The notes: generated by a model from the letters alone, not told the origin. A stretch of DNA of 64,000 nucleotides from Rutidosis leptorrhynchoides (GCF_046630445.1 NC_092341.1:5334001-5398000), one strand, 5' to 3'; shown: positions 46,802 through 59,678, numbered from the stretch's first letter. Translations and numbers: made by a program.

Positions 46802-47830
46802 ACAGTACCCCCATCAGCAACACCAACAGTACCATCACCACCACCAACAACAACATCCAAATCCCACACTGCAACATCACAATATGTATCTCAAACATCA
46901 ACGTCATACGCCCTGTAAATATCCAGGAATATCAACAACAACAAACGATGAAGTATTAATTCATAAACTTCATTGAAGAGATATCTCTGCGGCAGTTATG
47001 TAATCTCCAAAATCTTAGAGATTATTTAATTCTGACCGTAAATCGGATGAGTGAACGGAGATGGTAGAGTAGAAACTTTGATCGAAAATGGTGTATGATT
47101 TACAAGCTAGAATTGTTTTACCAACAACATCAACAGGACCGTAGCATCATCAACACAGTCAGTGCCGTCAGTATCGTCAGAATCAACAGCACCTGTAACA
47201 TCACAAACTCTGTCAGTTCAAGAATCATTGTGGACATTATTACGAATCAACAACAAATATATTGTATCAACGAGTTATGAAGTATTAACTCATTTCTAAT
47301 CGAAAGATTTATATGTATAAATTTTTAAACCATAATAAATCTTCCCGTACTAAGCTATTATGTGTGAATCTTAACTACTCAGTTAATTCATATTACAAAT
47401 ATGCAATGATGTACGTCCTTCGTCCGTAACTTAACCATCGTTAATTACAATCTCTGTCTCAATTCAATAAAAAAATCCAATTTATAATAAATCAAGTGTA
47501 TTATTCGAATATATGTTTGATTTTATGCTTTCATCATCGATGTACTCGAAACTTTTCAAATAACATCATTCGTACCTTGCGAAGTTCACAAGAATTTCAC
47601 GAAAACCAACAAATAACAAAGTAATGATTCATACTTTCAATATTATTGAAGAAATACTTATGCAATTTATAAAGTTTTAGGGATTACTCAATTCTAGTTC
47701 CAACCATAAAACAAATGAGTTTAATTTAATATTTACTCATTAAATCTATATTACATCTAAAGAAAATATACACATATATTTTCATAAAGACTGTAATAAA
47801 CTTCTTTTGTACAAAATATTAATTGTGAAA

Positions 47831-47858
47831 TTTTTTTTAACGGGTAGGTAATACCCGA
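47831..47858 (+). promoter_or_regulatory. Internal polypurine-tract-like motif of element B
   Basis: TTTTTTTTAACGGGTAGGTA followed by ATACCCGAGAG. The core TTTAACGGGTAGGTA equals the tract at 50893-50907, and GGGTAGGTAATACCC can fold as a 5-bp hairpin, as at the corresponding place in A and C. Confidence 0.45.
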
Positions 47859-48620
47859 GAGATATATAAATTCACAATTAATATATTACATTTCTCGAAA
47901 CTGATTCAGCAATCATCAACTATACTCCCTACTTTCACAACAATATCCATTCTTTCATATAAATCAAAACAACCATACTCATTCAAAATTTAATTACATA
48001 TTCTGATTTTGAAATCTCAAAATTCAACTTGAGATATGACCAAAATCATCACTCTTAGATCCTTACATCTTTCACAAGCTATATTTTGACTTCAAAACTG
48101 TGTTAGAACATCAAATGTATGTTAACGATTACAATCTGTGTTCAAACCCTTCGAAATTTCTGAAGACACCTTCAACTAAGGAACAATCGAGATGATGATC
48201 CAACCACATGTTACCCACAGTTATACACCTGAAAAACTCTCAAAACCCAAGTCATAGTTCGACACGTATCCGTGTTAGACCCTTTGGCATTTACTAGCTA
48301 AAATAACTTTTCAATTCCGTTTCAAAATAGACAGTTTTGTCACAGCTCCAGCAAGTCATCTTCGACTTCTCAATCAAAAAAAAAGTCTTATTATAACCTC
48401 GATAGATACGTTGCCCTTTCGCCAACGTTACCGGAGAATCGTTTATATTCACCACATTAGCAATAAACTTACCAACAACTTCATTGATCTTTGACTTTCC
48501 AAAAAAAAAAAAAATCATTATAATTATCGAAACCCTATCATATACTCATTCGTACCTTATAACAAGAATTGCCATACCAATTATTGAGAATCAGCAATCA
48601 GTATTTTGAAACCTCGCAGC

Positions 48621-48990
48621 ATGTCTACATCAATAATTACATATCCACACAACGTCTACCTCCAAGACTTACATTCTTTGAATGAGAAATTTCTGAAAAA
48701 CACCCTAAACTGCGAACCAGTTCTCGAAATTTTGAAAAATGCTGATGAAGCAGCAAAAACTGTAAACGACCTTAACAGTAAAAAGTTGGATGATAAAGGA
48801 TAGTATATTGGCAAAGCTCAGAAAAAGAGAAGCTTTGGAACTGGAAAACGGATTGAGCAAAGTATGAATGAGGCTGTGGACAAATCACAAAGGCTGAACC
48901 TGCCTTCAAAGAATCCAAATGATTCAGTACTTGCTGAAGTCATTAACGAATACCTTGCTCCTGACTCTAAACCCTTGCGGACAATATCCT
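48621..48990 (+). pseudogene. Degenerate coding sequence in element B
   Basis: From ATG 48621 the frame is open to TAG at 48801 (including NADEAAKTVNDLNSKKLDDK). Protein-like sequence then continues in the +1 frame (LAKLRKREALELENGLSKV) and returns to the first frame at 48864 (MNEAVDKSQRLNLPSKNPND and on to about 48990). Two compensating indels are the likely cause. The product would be charged, helical and about 120 aa. I do not recognise it. It may be an element protein or a captured host fragment. Confidence 0.45.
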
Positions 48991-49464
48991 TCATCATCCT
49001 CTGATATTAGACATTCTAAGATATCATCGTATCTTTCATTATAAATATCATCCATACTTCTGAAGATATTTTTATAATTATTCTTATCTGAAATCATTTA
49101 CCTCTTCGCGCTATCTGTATTATATCATAAAAGAAACTATTTTAGTTTCTAAATTCTGAAACATTCGAGTTTAAAATAGGAATATTCTTGAAGAAGTGTT
49201 GGGAGCTGAAGCATGAGTTAGTATAATATAATGACACTTGATCAACGTGATTATATTACAGTAATTCATGCTGAGTTTCTAAATGAAACATGATGATTCA
49301 CAGATCATAACATCATCATGTGCTATGTTACACGACTCTTGTATTCTCTTTGATCTCTAAATATCAAGAAAATATTTCTTGATGATTCAGCCTTTTTCGA
49401 GGTATTCTGGTAATTTGACAAGTCAAGATCGTGTCATTACAATTTCCTTCCTAGAACATTAACA

Positions 49465-49560
49465 ATGTTCATTCCGAAATTTATATCTGCGAATTCTGGA
49501 CCATTACAAGCGGTGCTTAATCGCAAGAAGAAGAAACGGAAGGACAAAGCTCCGAACTAG
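49465..49560 (+). CDS. Small basic ORF in element B (doubtful)
   Basis: 31 codons, MFIPKFISANSGPLQAV and then a Lys/Arg run (NRKKKKRKDK). The basic end could be a nuclear localisation signal or the tail of a longer lost protein. No family recognised. It may be chance. Confidence 0.25.
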   Translation: MFIPKFISANSGPLQAVLNRKKKKRKDKAPN

Positions 49561-49902
49561 AAATGGGAGTATAAATCATAGCAAATAGAAGAGAGCATTA
49601 ACTATGGATGACAATGATTATAGAAGAAGCAAGGACTTTGAAATATAAGGGAAGATATAAAACCCAACAACAACCCAGAAATCACAAACCGTATATATCA
49701 ATGCATATAGCAATATAAAGACACGGGAGAACTAAAAACACTATAAAACCAAGAGTATGGTAGAAGTAAATAGATTCTTCCGGCAGTAGATGAAAAAGAA
49801 GAATGACCGATATGAAAGTTAGAAGTATATCGAGAATCAGAACTGGATGGAGCATATTGATGAATACTTTAAAATATGAGTTGAGGGGGAAAGAATAGAA
49901 GG

Positions 49903-50517
49903 TGATGAAACATGACTAGGAACTTAGAAATCAACAGATTTAACTCACACAATGGCGGAATAAGTGAATCAAACCCTCTAGTGAATAGGTTAAGTTTTTT
50001 TTTAATTAATTTAGTCAAACCACAACTAAATCAAGTGTGATTAGATCAACACCTAGAGCTATTATTCACCACCTGGGTGATTTGGACTGAGAGAGAATCG
50101 GAGGAGCTCACTAGATCTGAGTGTGTGTAACAAATGAGAGGCTTAACCTAAAATGAAGAACATAAGACTTTATATACCCTGCTGTTGACTCACCTATACG
50201 ATTCATTCATCACACGTACGAGTTGGCTTCATTAGTCGTACGGGTGATCACTCACTCGTGTCTTCTCATTTAGGTTGTAATTGTGACTTAGCTCAGCATC
50301 AACCGTGCGTATGAGCCTGTCAGCTGTACTAGTGAGGCTTCACTCGTACGTCTGACTAAGTCTAACATAGTTAAACATTTAAATCTCGTTCCTGCAGTTC
50401 CTGTAACCACATACAAACACGGATAGGATAATAATGAGCAATCATGGTGGCCTGTAAACTGTTGTACCTGCAATGGACGCGAGTAGATGTCTAGGAACTG
50501 CATAAAATGCATCAACA
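49903..50517 (-). mobile_element. Solo LTR inside element B (Ty1/copia-like)
   Basis: 615 bp with TGATGAAACATG at one end and GCATCAACA at the other, flanked by the exact duplication GAAGG (49898-49902 and 50518-50522). On the minus strand it starts TGTTGATGC, ends GTTTCATCA, and carries a TATA box TATATAAAG at about 50167-50175. The 75-codon frame at 50288-50515 inside it has no recognisable features. Confidence 0.85.
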
Positions 50518-50871
50518 GAAGGTGTGAGTTGTAAGGAAACGAAGGAGGTGAATTTATAAGAAAATCTCCTACAGAACAATTAAAATGGACGATCGCATTT
50601 AAAGCGGATCCTAATTCCCTTGATTACCGGAGAGTCAAATCTTATTAAGAAGATTTTCTTCAAATCCCTTGAAATATGGGAATCAATCATATCTACGTCA
50701 AATGATAAGATGAATCTACACTTACTCATTTCACTCTTCTATGTTAGCTTCATTCGTACTCTTCATATAAATGGATTGTTTATCCAAATTATTCGCTGAT
50801 GATAAAACTCTAATTTTCAGCCCATATGCATCATGAAAACATACTTATTATCATTCACGACATTTCCACTC

Positions 50872-50907
50872 AAATTTCGGGACGAAATTTCTTTAACGGG
50901 TAGGTAC
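50872..50907 (+). promoter_or_regulatory. Terminal hairpin and polypurine tract of element B
   Basis: AAATTTCGGGACGAAATTT (50872-50890) and TTTAACGGGTAGGTAC directly before the 3' LTR, identical in plan and almost in sequence to element A. Confidence 0.8.
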
Positions 50908-52186
50908 TGTGACAACCCGGAAATTTCCAACCAAATTTAAACTTTAATCTTTATATGTTTCCGACACGATAAGCAATATTTGTTAAGTTAAATTGCAAGA
51001 ATTTTAAACTACGTTCATACATTCATTCAACCTCGACCATGTTCCAACAATTCACGAACCATTAAACGAATATGATTATATATGTATATGTGTATATATA
51101 TTATAACTTGAAACGTAAACAAAATATTAGATTAAATACTTTATATGATTGTATCTGTTTCAAAATATTTATCAATGGAATTAGAAGATAAGATCAAATG
51201 ATTGAATTATCAGATATATTGAATTATGATTACAAGTCTCTGTTGAAAGGCTCACGTTGATTTGAGAAATCTTTCTGTTTTAACAATATTCGGAAAATGG
51301 TAAAGTGATTTATAAATAAGAATAAATTGTCAATCATTGAGAACTAGACAAAGGATAGTGGAAGATTGAATCTCATAAAGACTCGATTGATCTATTTAGT
51401 TTCAAACGTACAAAAACGTTTTCAGTTTAAAAAGAACTTTATTATTAAAACGTATATAATTTTTATAAATATCTAGAACCACTTTTGACAACTCATTACT
51501 TAACTAGTATGATAAAGATAACGATATTTATATTTTATTTTATTAAATATATATAACGATTTAAATTAATATTATATATATTTATACGCGTATTATACGT
51601 ACATAGTTTTATACTTTTACTATACTTAAACTTTACCTTTACTTTATTTTTACTTTACTTTAACTTTAATAATTCACTTTAATAATTCATACTTTAATAA
51701 TTCACTTTAATAATTCATACTTTAATAATTCACTTTAATAATTCATACTTTAATAATTCACTTTAATAATTCATACTTTAATAATTCACTTTAATAATTC
51801 ATACTTTAATAATTCACTTTAATAATTCAAAAATCTATTATAAATAGAATTCAATAGGTTTCATTATTTCATAGAAACTTGAAAATATTTTTCTCTAAAC
51901 TCTCTCAATCGATTTACATATATATATTTACTCCGTATTATTTCAAGATATTATTAGTATACATAAAATATTACGACGGAGTGCTGTCCGAGTGATTTCG
52001 AAATTGTTTTTCGAGTAGGATAGGATTAAGGAAATTATGGGTTATAGCTATGGAGGTGATTGAGTATGGTTATGGGTATTTTCATTAAGCGAGAGGTCTC
52101 GGGTTCGAGCTCGGGCTGCGACACTATATTTTTAGCTATTTTCTTAAGGTAGTATACTTAATATTCCTATCATTTTTATTATTATC

Positions 52187-52269
<83 letters not shown>

Positions 52270-54057
52270 AACTATATTATTATTATTATTGTTATTATAA
52301 TTTTACTACTAATATCATTAATATTATTATTATTATTAAACTATAACTTGAGTTTTAAATGTATTTTGTATATAAAATATAACTATATTTTTATGATCTT
52401 AAACTAAAAAGATAGATATCATAAGATAGATACAATCTTTAGATATATAAAAGTATATATAATAAGTATATTACTTTTACTAATAAAATACTTTTCATTC
52501 ATTTACGTTTTAATATAACTCGAATTTATTAAAAATGTTATCATATTAAAAATTATGAGTATTTAAAAATATTGATACTAAGTACTTATCCAAAATATTT
52601 TAATAAAGAATATAATAGATTATTATGATAATTTTATAGAAAATATATAAAATAAATATATTTAAGTAATTACTAATATTAAATTTAATATCACAAGTAT
52701 ATTACTATCATCAAAATATATATTTATTTGAATATTATTATATGTGTTAATATAAATACTTGGAATAGGTTCGTGAATCTGAGGCCAACCCTGCATTGTT
52801 CAATGTCGTCATATGTATTTTTACTACAAAATACAATATTGTGAGTTCATTTGCTCCCTTTCTACTCATTACATTTTTGGGCTGAGAATACATGCAAATG
52901 CTTTATTAACTGTTTTACAATATTTATATGTGTGAGTTCATTGCTCCCTTTTACTCTTTACATTTTTGGGACTGAGAATACATGCGCTACTTTTACAACT
53001 GCTTTATTAAATGCTTTTGAAATACATTTTGAACTGCGAATACATGAAATGCTCTTATAAATGTTTGACGAGATAGACACAAGCAAAACATTCCTTGAAT
53101 GAATTATGTGGATGTGATAATTGCCACCATTGAATCATGTGGACGTGATAATTGCCACAATTGATATGAATATTTTTTCCCTGATTATTATTGCTTGGTA
53201 ACCTAAGAATTAGGGAACATCACTAATTTTGAGAATTAGTGCACGCCTAATTGACGCGAATCCTAAAGGTAGCTACCGGGTTTAACACCCCCACCCAAAA
53301 TGTTCACTAGACCGCTAGTGGGCGTGGTGTTTAGTACTTCGAAGTTTATATTATTATTATTATACAGACGAGATGTTCTATTTTGGGGATATTATTATGC
53401 GCATTATATGTTAAGGTCGGTTACCAAGCCAAGCTATGAAAGCAATGAAAAGTGAATGTTATGTATCGAGAGAATGATTTTATACACAGGTTATGTGTAT
53501 GTTATTTTTGTGCACGAGATATGTGTACGGTTACTAAGATTTATGAAAGATGATTTCGTACACGAGAAATGTGTACTGTATTTAAAATATACCGTATGTA
53601 CATTACAGGTGGGTATAGGATTCGGGCCCATTTGTACCATGCAGCATTTAAATCTTGTGGTCTATCAAAATGATGAATTTTATTGTTTTATGATAAACCT
53701 ATGAACTCACCAACCTTTTGGTTGACACTTGAAAGCATGTTTATTCTCAGGTATGAAAGAAATCTTCCGTTGTGCATTATCTCTTATTAGAGACATTACT
53801 TGGAGTCATTCATGACATATTTCAAAAGACGTTGCATTCGAGTCATCGAGTTCATCAAGATTATTATTAAATCAATTTATAGTTGGATAGTGGTTATTAT
53901 GAAATGGTATGCATGCCTGTCAATTTTCGATGTAAAGAAATTTTGTCTTTTAAAAACGAATGCAATGTTTGTAAAATGTATCATATAGAGGTCAAATACC
54001 TCGCAATGTAATCAACTATTGTGAATCGTTTATAATATATATGAACGGGTCATTTCA
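50908..54057 (+). repeat. 3' LTR of element B
   Basis: 3150 bp. I found a single difference from the 5' LTR. Confidence 0.96.
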
Positions 54058-56560
54058 TTAGCAGCCCATGTGAGTCACCTAACACATGTGGGAACCATCA
54101 TTTGGCAACTAGCATGAAATATCTCATAAAATTACAAAAATATGAGTAATCATTCATGACTTATTTACATGAAAACAAAATTACATATCCTTTATATCTA
54201 ATCCATACACCAACGACCAAAAACACCTATAAACACTTTTATTCTTCAATTTTCTTCATCTAATTGATCTCTCTCAAGTTCTATCTTCAAGTTCTAAGTG
54301 TTCTTCATATATTCTACAAGTTCTAGTTACATAAAATCAAGAATACTTTCAAGTTTGCTAGCTCAATTCCAAACTTGTAAAGTGATCATCCAACCTCAAA
54401 AAATCTTTGTTTCTTACAGTAGGTTAACATTATAATACAAGGTAATAATCATATTCAAACTTTGGTTCAATTTCTATAACTATAACAATCTTATTTCAAG
54501 TGATGATCTTACTTGAACTTGTTTTCGTGTCATGATTCTGCTTCAAGAACTTCGAGCCATCTAAGGATCCGTTGAAGCTAGATCCATTTTTCTCTTTTCC
54601 AGTAGGTTTATCCAAGGAACTTAAGGTAGTAATGATGTTCATAACATCATTCAATTCATACATATAAAGCTATCGTATTCGAAGGTTTAAACTTGTAATC
54701 ACTAGAACATAGTTTAGTTAATTCTAAACTTGTTCGCAAACAAAAGTTAATCCTTCTAACTTGACTTTTAAAATCAACTAAACACATGTTCTCTATCTAT
54801 ATGATATTCTAACTTAATGATTTAAAACCTGGAAACACGAAAAACACCGTAAAACCGGATTTACGCCGTCGTAGTAACACCGCGGGCTGTTTTGGGTTAG
54901 TTAATTAAAAACTATGATAAACTTTGATTTAAAAGTTGTTATTCTGAGAAAATGATTTTTATTATGAACATGAAACTATATCCAAAAATTATGGTTAAAC
55001 TCAAAGTGGAAGTATGTTTTCTAAAATGGTCATCTAGACGTCGTTCTTTCGACTGAAATGACTACCTTTACAAAAACGACTTGTAACTTATTTTTCCGAC
55101 TATAAACCTATACTTTTTATGTTTAGATTCATAAAATAGAGTTCAATATGAAACCATATCAATTTGATTCACTCAAAACGGATTTAAAATGAAGAAGTTA
55201 TGGGTAAAACAAGATTGGATAATTTTTCTCATTTTAGCTACGTGAAAATTGGTAACAAATCTATTCCAACCATAACTTAATCAACTTGTATTGTATATTA
55301 TGTAATCTTGAGATACCATAGACACGTATACAATGTTTCGACCTATCATGTCGACACATCTATATATATTTCGGAACAACCATAGACACTCTATATGTGA
55401 ATGTTGGAGTTAGCTATACAGGGTTGAGGTTGATTCCAAAATATATATAGTTTGAGTTGTGATCAATACTGAGATACGTATACACTGGGTCATGGATTGA
55501 TTCAAGATAATATTTATCGATTTATTTCTGTACATCTAACTGTGGACAACTAGTTGTAGGTTACTAACGAGGACAGCTGACTTAATAAACTTAAAACATC
55601 AAAATATATTAAAAGTGTTGTAAATATATTTTGAACATACTTTGATATATATGTATATATTGTTATAGGTTCGTGAATCAACCAGTGGCCAAGTCTTACT
55701 TCCCGACGAAGTAAAAATTTGTGAAAGTGAGTTATAGTCCCACTTTTAAAATCTAATATTTTTGGGATGAGAATACATGCAGGTTTTATAAATGATTTAC
55801 AAAATAGACACAAGTACGTGAAACTACATTCTATGGTAGAATTATCGAAATCGAATATGCCCCTTTTTATTAAGTCTGGTAATCTAAGAATTAGGGAACA
55901 GACACCCTAATTGACGCGAATCCTAAAGATAGATCTATTGGGCCTAACAAACCCCATCCAAAGTACCGGATGCTTTAGTACTTCGAAATTTATATCATAT
56001 CCGAAGGGTGTCCCGGAATGATGGGGATATTCTTATATATGCATCTTGTTAATGTCGGTTACCAGGTGTTCACCATATGAATGAATTTTATCTCTATGTA
56101 TGGGATGTGTATTGAAATATGAAATCTTGTGGTCTATTATTATGATTTGATATATATAGGTTAAACCTATAACTCACCAACATTTTGTTGACGTTTTAAG
56201 CATGTTTATTCTCAGGTGATTATTAAGAGCTTCCGCTGTTGCATACTTAAATAAGGACGAGATTTAGAGTCCATGCTTGTATGATATTGTGTAAAAACTG
56301 CATTCAAGAAACTTATTTTGTTGTAACATATTTGTATTGTAAACCATTATGTAATGGTCGTGTGTAAACAGGATATTTTAGATTATCATTATTTGATAAT
56401 CTACGTAAAGCTTTTTAAAAACTTTATCTATGAAATAAAGGTTATGGTTTGATTTAAAAATGAATGCAGTCATTGAAAAACGTCTCATATAGAGGTCAAA
56501 ACTTCGCAACGAAATCAATTAATATGGAACGTTTTTAATCAATAAGAACGGGACATTTCA
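54058..56560 (+). repeat. 3' LTR of element A, part 2
   Basis: Resumes at the TTAGC duplication and runs to GGGACATTTCA at 56560, followed by the AATTC duplication of element A. With part 1 and after removing one TTAGC the LTR is 3251 bp, equal to the 5' LTR. Confidence 0.95.
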
Positions 56561-57255
56561 AATTCATGTTTAAAAAGATATAGAACAATAGTACCAATTG
56601 CGATAAACGATCCTAGCTTAATCTTGATGTTGAAAGAGTGGAGATTGACTTGCAGCCTTCCTTGAACCTTGAAAATCATATTAGAACTGAGGGAGAACGT
56701 AGTAGTGAAGGTATCTGAAGTATGTAACCAAAGGCTCTCTTAAATAAGCTAAAAAGTTAGGTAAAATGGCCAGAAATTGACCAGATGCGCCGCATCTGTT
56801 TGAGATGCGCCGCATCTCTTTACGCTCAGTAGATTCCAGCTCGATTCTGCACTCAGAACTATCGGCAGGGGACCAGATGCGCCGCATCTGGGACAGATGC
56901 GCCGCATCTGGCTTGGATGTGCCGCATCCATCTCAGATGCGTTGCATCTGAGGCTGTTTTGGTCCAGAAGTCTTTATGCTCCGCATCTGAAACTGTCGGG
57001 AGTTATTTGGTGCATAGATGCGCCGCATCTATGAGAGATGCGCCGCATTTGGACCTGTTTCAGTGGTTTCGGGCTGTTTTACGCATTCAATCTTCGTTTT
57101 AACTTTATTTTTGCTGTTGGTCTTCATTTATTCATTCACAATGGACTTTTACAAATATACACGAATTACAATACATACGTACAACAATTACATACAAATG
57201 GAACAACTTTAGATCGAAATAACGGTAATAAACATGTATAATTTTGGCGTTATCA
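56561..57255 (-). repeat. Element I LTR, 5' part (right of element A)
   Basis: On the minus strand it starts TGATAACGCC at 57255, directly after the polypurine-type GGTTTAAGTGTGGGGATTT typical of Athila-like elements. It is interrupted by element A at 56560/56561. It contains a cluster of GATGCGCCGCATC palindromes. Confidence 0.78.
56784..57049. repeat. Cluster of GATGCGCCGCATC palindromes
   Basis: Perfect copies at 56784, 56804, 56876, 56896 and 57017, near-perfect at 57037 (CGCATT), and decayed copies at about 56915, 56935 and 56976. The bases next to the core differ between copies but remain self-complementary (CA..TG, GA..TC, TA..TA). Confidence 0.85.
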
Positions 57256-59069
57256 AAATCCCCACACTTAAACCTTGCTTGTCCTCAAGCAAAACTCACA
57301 AGAAATCGAAATTTACTATAGTGAACACACTTATTTAATTGAGAACACAAAAATGGGAATCACACTCACTTGATATAGTACACAAGATACACAAGTTATT
57401 TAGTAACACAATAACTCACGCTATATGGAACACACACTCGGGTCACAATATATACACTCACACTTTTTATTTCACACACGAATCAAACTCATGCGTTTTG
57501 AGTATACACACACATTTGGAGTACACACGCTTTTATTTATTTCATAATGTAATACACACACTTTTAGTACACACACGAAATGAAATCACACCAAAGTCGA
57601 AAGGCGGGTTTTAAAGTCTACATTTCTTAAAAATTTGGATCCTTGGGGAAATTGGGACCTTTTCAAAAAACCTTTTATATTTTGAAAATTAGACATGTTA
57701 GTTTTTACACTAACAAGTTTTCCGGTTTTAACCTTAAAGTCCGGTTGAGGGTAACTGAAAACCTAAGCCTCAGTCGGTGCTTAGCAAGCTACTCGCCCCC
57801 ATGATTGAAGTATCATGGAACTTGAAACTGGATGTCCTAAAAATGGTTTTACACAATATAGTTCATAAAATAGCATAAGTTTTTAGAAGAAACTATATCA
57901 TGTCCAAATATCATCGGTGAACCATGAGTTTGCACACCTCAATTTGTTATGGCATATGTATGTTGGCCGCAGTCAACATAGATGGGTTGATCTTTACGGA
58001 GATCATCCATCTGGGGATTAGATTCATTAGTCTTAAAAGCTAATTTGCAATGTGCCCCCCCCATTATACGAGACAGATCCATCTCATGGTTAGGATAAGT
58101 TTGACCACCAAAAACCCTGTTTGATGCTGAGGTGAGGTGGATTTCCAGCCAATGATAGAGATGACTTTTCAAGATTTTTCGTCAATCTACAGCTGTTCTG
58201 GACTACATCTTCTAACATAAGTTAGCAAGTGTGTCATATTGGAAGACTTGACTTCCTTCACAATCATTACATAGATGAGCATTGGATTAGATTGTTAGAA
58301 CAACAAATTACTTGATGATTCTTTTTCATTCAGAATGTGGTATAGCCTGATGATTATATCTTTTATATGACTACTAGTTTTTATGATTTTTTAACAAAAT
58401 AAACTCAATCATTTGGTTGTTTCTTAATTTGTTTTGTGATAATAATTTCGGTGTATACACCTAGTTTTAAAATCTACAAATTTTAAACAAAATTTAAATT
58501 TATGAAGATAAAAGTTTAAAAATTTTCACCATTTTAAGCCTTTTTAACTAAAATCAAAAACAAAATCAAAAACCCGAAAGAATTTATAACTTCCTCCCCA
58601 CACTTGAGTTCATGTATCGCCCTCGTTACATGAAATCAGAAAAAATTTAAATTCAAGAGGGTTAAAGAGTGTAAGAGAGTTTATTACTTTCAAGGTCTAA
58701 AACCGAAGTTCACGGGATGATGGCGCTGAACTGAATGCCAGCATAAGAACATCATCCGCTTCTTGCAACCACAAAACAATCACCAATCAAGTATGTGCTG
58801 AACTTACTGCCAGTCTTTGTAAAAAATACAGCATATAGCACAATGCTCATCTGTATCAATTCAAACAAAGCAAACATACGATTCACACAAATAAATGGGG
58901 GTGTACTCCATGTACTAAAAACCCCACTTATAATTATCTAAATTATTCAAATTACAATCATCCAAAATACTATCAAGTTATTACACACCATACATAAAGA
59001 TAAATTATTTTTGAAACAAACCAACATCAATCAAACCGTTCACACACTTCACCAATAATCATGTCAACT
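57256..59069 (-). other. 3' non-coding region of element I
   Basis: 1.8 kb without a credible ORF. CA-rich stretch at about 57360-57580. Athila relatives sometimes carry an envelope-like ORF here. I see none. Confidence 0.5.
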
Positions 59070-59196
59070 TCAGAAGAATCCCCAAAAAGAGTTACCTGGG
59101 CCAGCTCCGCCTTCATTTTGGTTTCCCACGTCGTCGTCCTGAAATATTGAGGGGTTGTACCCCTGATAAGTTACTTGAGCAGGTATATATATATAT

Positions 59197-59248
<52 letters not shown>

Positions 59249-59417
59249 CAGTGTCATCAGTAGGCGGGTTAGGAGGAGGATAAGGCGCAGGATATGGATC
59301 ACCCATTCAAACCCATGGTTCGTATGCAGGCCAAGGAGAGGGGGTATAGTTAGCGGGATCTGCAGCATATGACACAGTCGTCCTGAAATGCGGTGCATGA
59401 CCTTTTCTCGGCGCATC
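59070..59417 (-). pseudogene. Pro/Tyr-rich 3' ORF remnant of element I
   Basis: In one frame: a segment ending PWPAYEPWV, a TGA at 59307-59309, then MGDPYPAPYPPPNPPTDDTA, a run of Ile-Tyr dipeptides encoded by an expanded (TA)n repeat, and PAQVTYQGYNPSIFQDDDVG to a stop at 59070. It probably was the last ORF of the element, rich in Pro and Tyr and likely disordered. Function unknown. Confidence 0.45.
59183..59247. repeat. (TA)n microsatellite inside an ORF remnant
   Basis: About 30 TA units with a few interruptions (TACATACA). Confidence 0.95.
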
Positions 59418-59678
59418 AAAAACAGTCAACATTTTTCTTGTCCTCAGATGCGGCGCATCCAGCCTGGATGTGGCACCTCTGGCCCTGTTGTACCAGTTTT
59501 GACATTTTTTCGCGTATTAAACATTTTGGAAGGTCCCTAAACAACTTGGTTCGTACTAAAACTCGAAAAATCACTCAAAACACTCAAAACAATCAATCCT
59601 AAGAAATGAACACACCGAAGGAACTATATACAATTTGTGAGGTTTATTAATGAGTCGTTCACGCGACTCCTTCCCAAG

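Larger units (their letters stand above)
42829..54057 (+). mobile_element. Element B: non-autonomous large LTR element (LARD-like)
   Basis: 11,229 bp with exact duplication TTAGC at 42824-42828 and 54058-54062. LTRs of 3150 bp each, internal region 4929 bp. It has a good initiator-Met primer site (TTGGTATCAGAGCGGTGG) but no reverse transcriptase, protease or integrase. The internal DNA holds only broken ORFs and a solo LTR. Its leader, internal GGGTAGGTA motif and terminal hairpin plus polypurine tract match element A, so it is probably mobilised by Tekay-type proteins. Apart from one base (T/A at about 44220 versus 52299) I found no LTR differences, and even the microsatellite is equal in length. 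Confidence 0.95.
32241..56560 (+). mobile_element. Element A: Tekay-like chromovirus carrying acidic and F-box ORFs
   Basis: A complete LTR retrotransposon with exact 5-bp duplication AATTC at 32236-32240 and 56561-56565. The order is: 5' LTR, primer-binding site, acidic ORF, F-box ORF, gag-pol, polypurine tract, 3' LTR. The integrase C-terminus has a chromodomain-like segment, placing it with Tekay-type chromoviruses. The 3' LTR was split by element B (42829-54057). By hand I count about 28 substitutions and 2 indels between the two 3251-bp LTRs. Both accessory ORFs stand where no gene is expected in this lineage. Confidence 0.95.
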
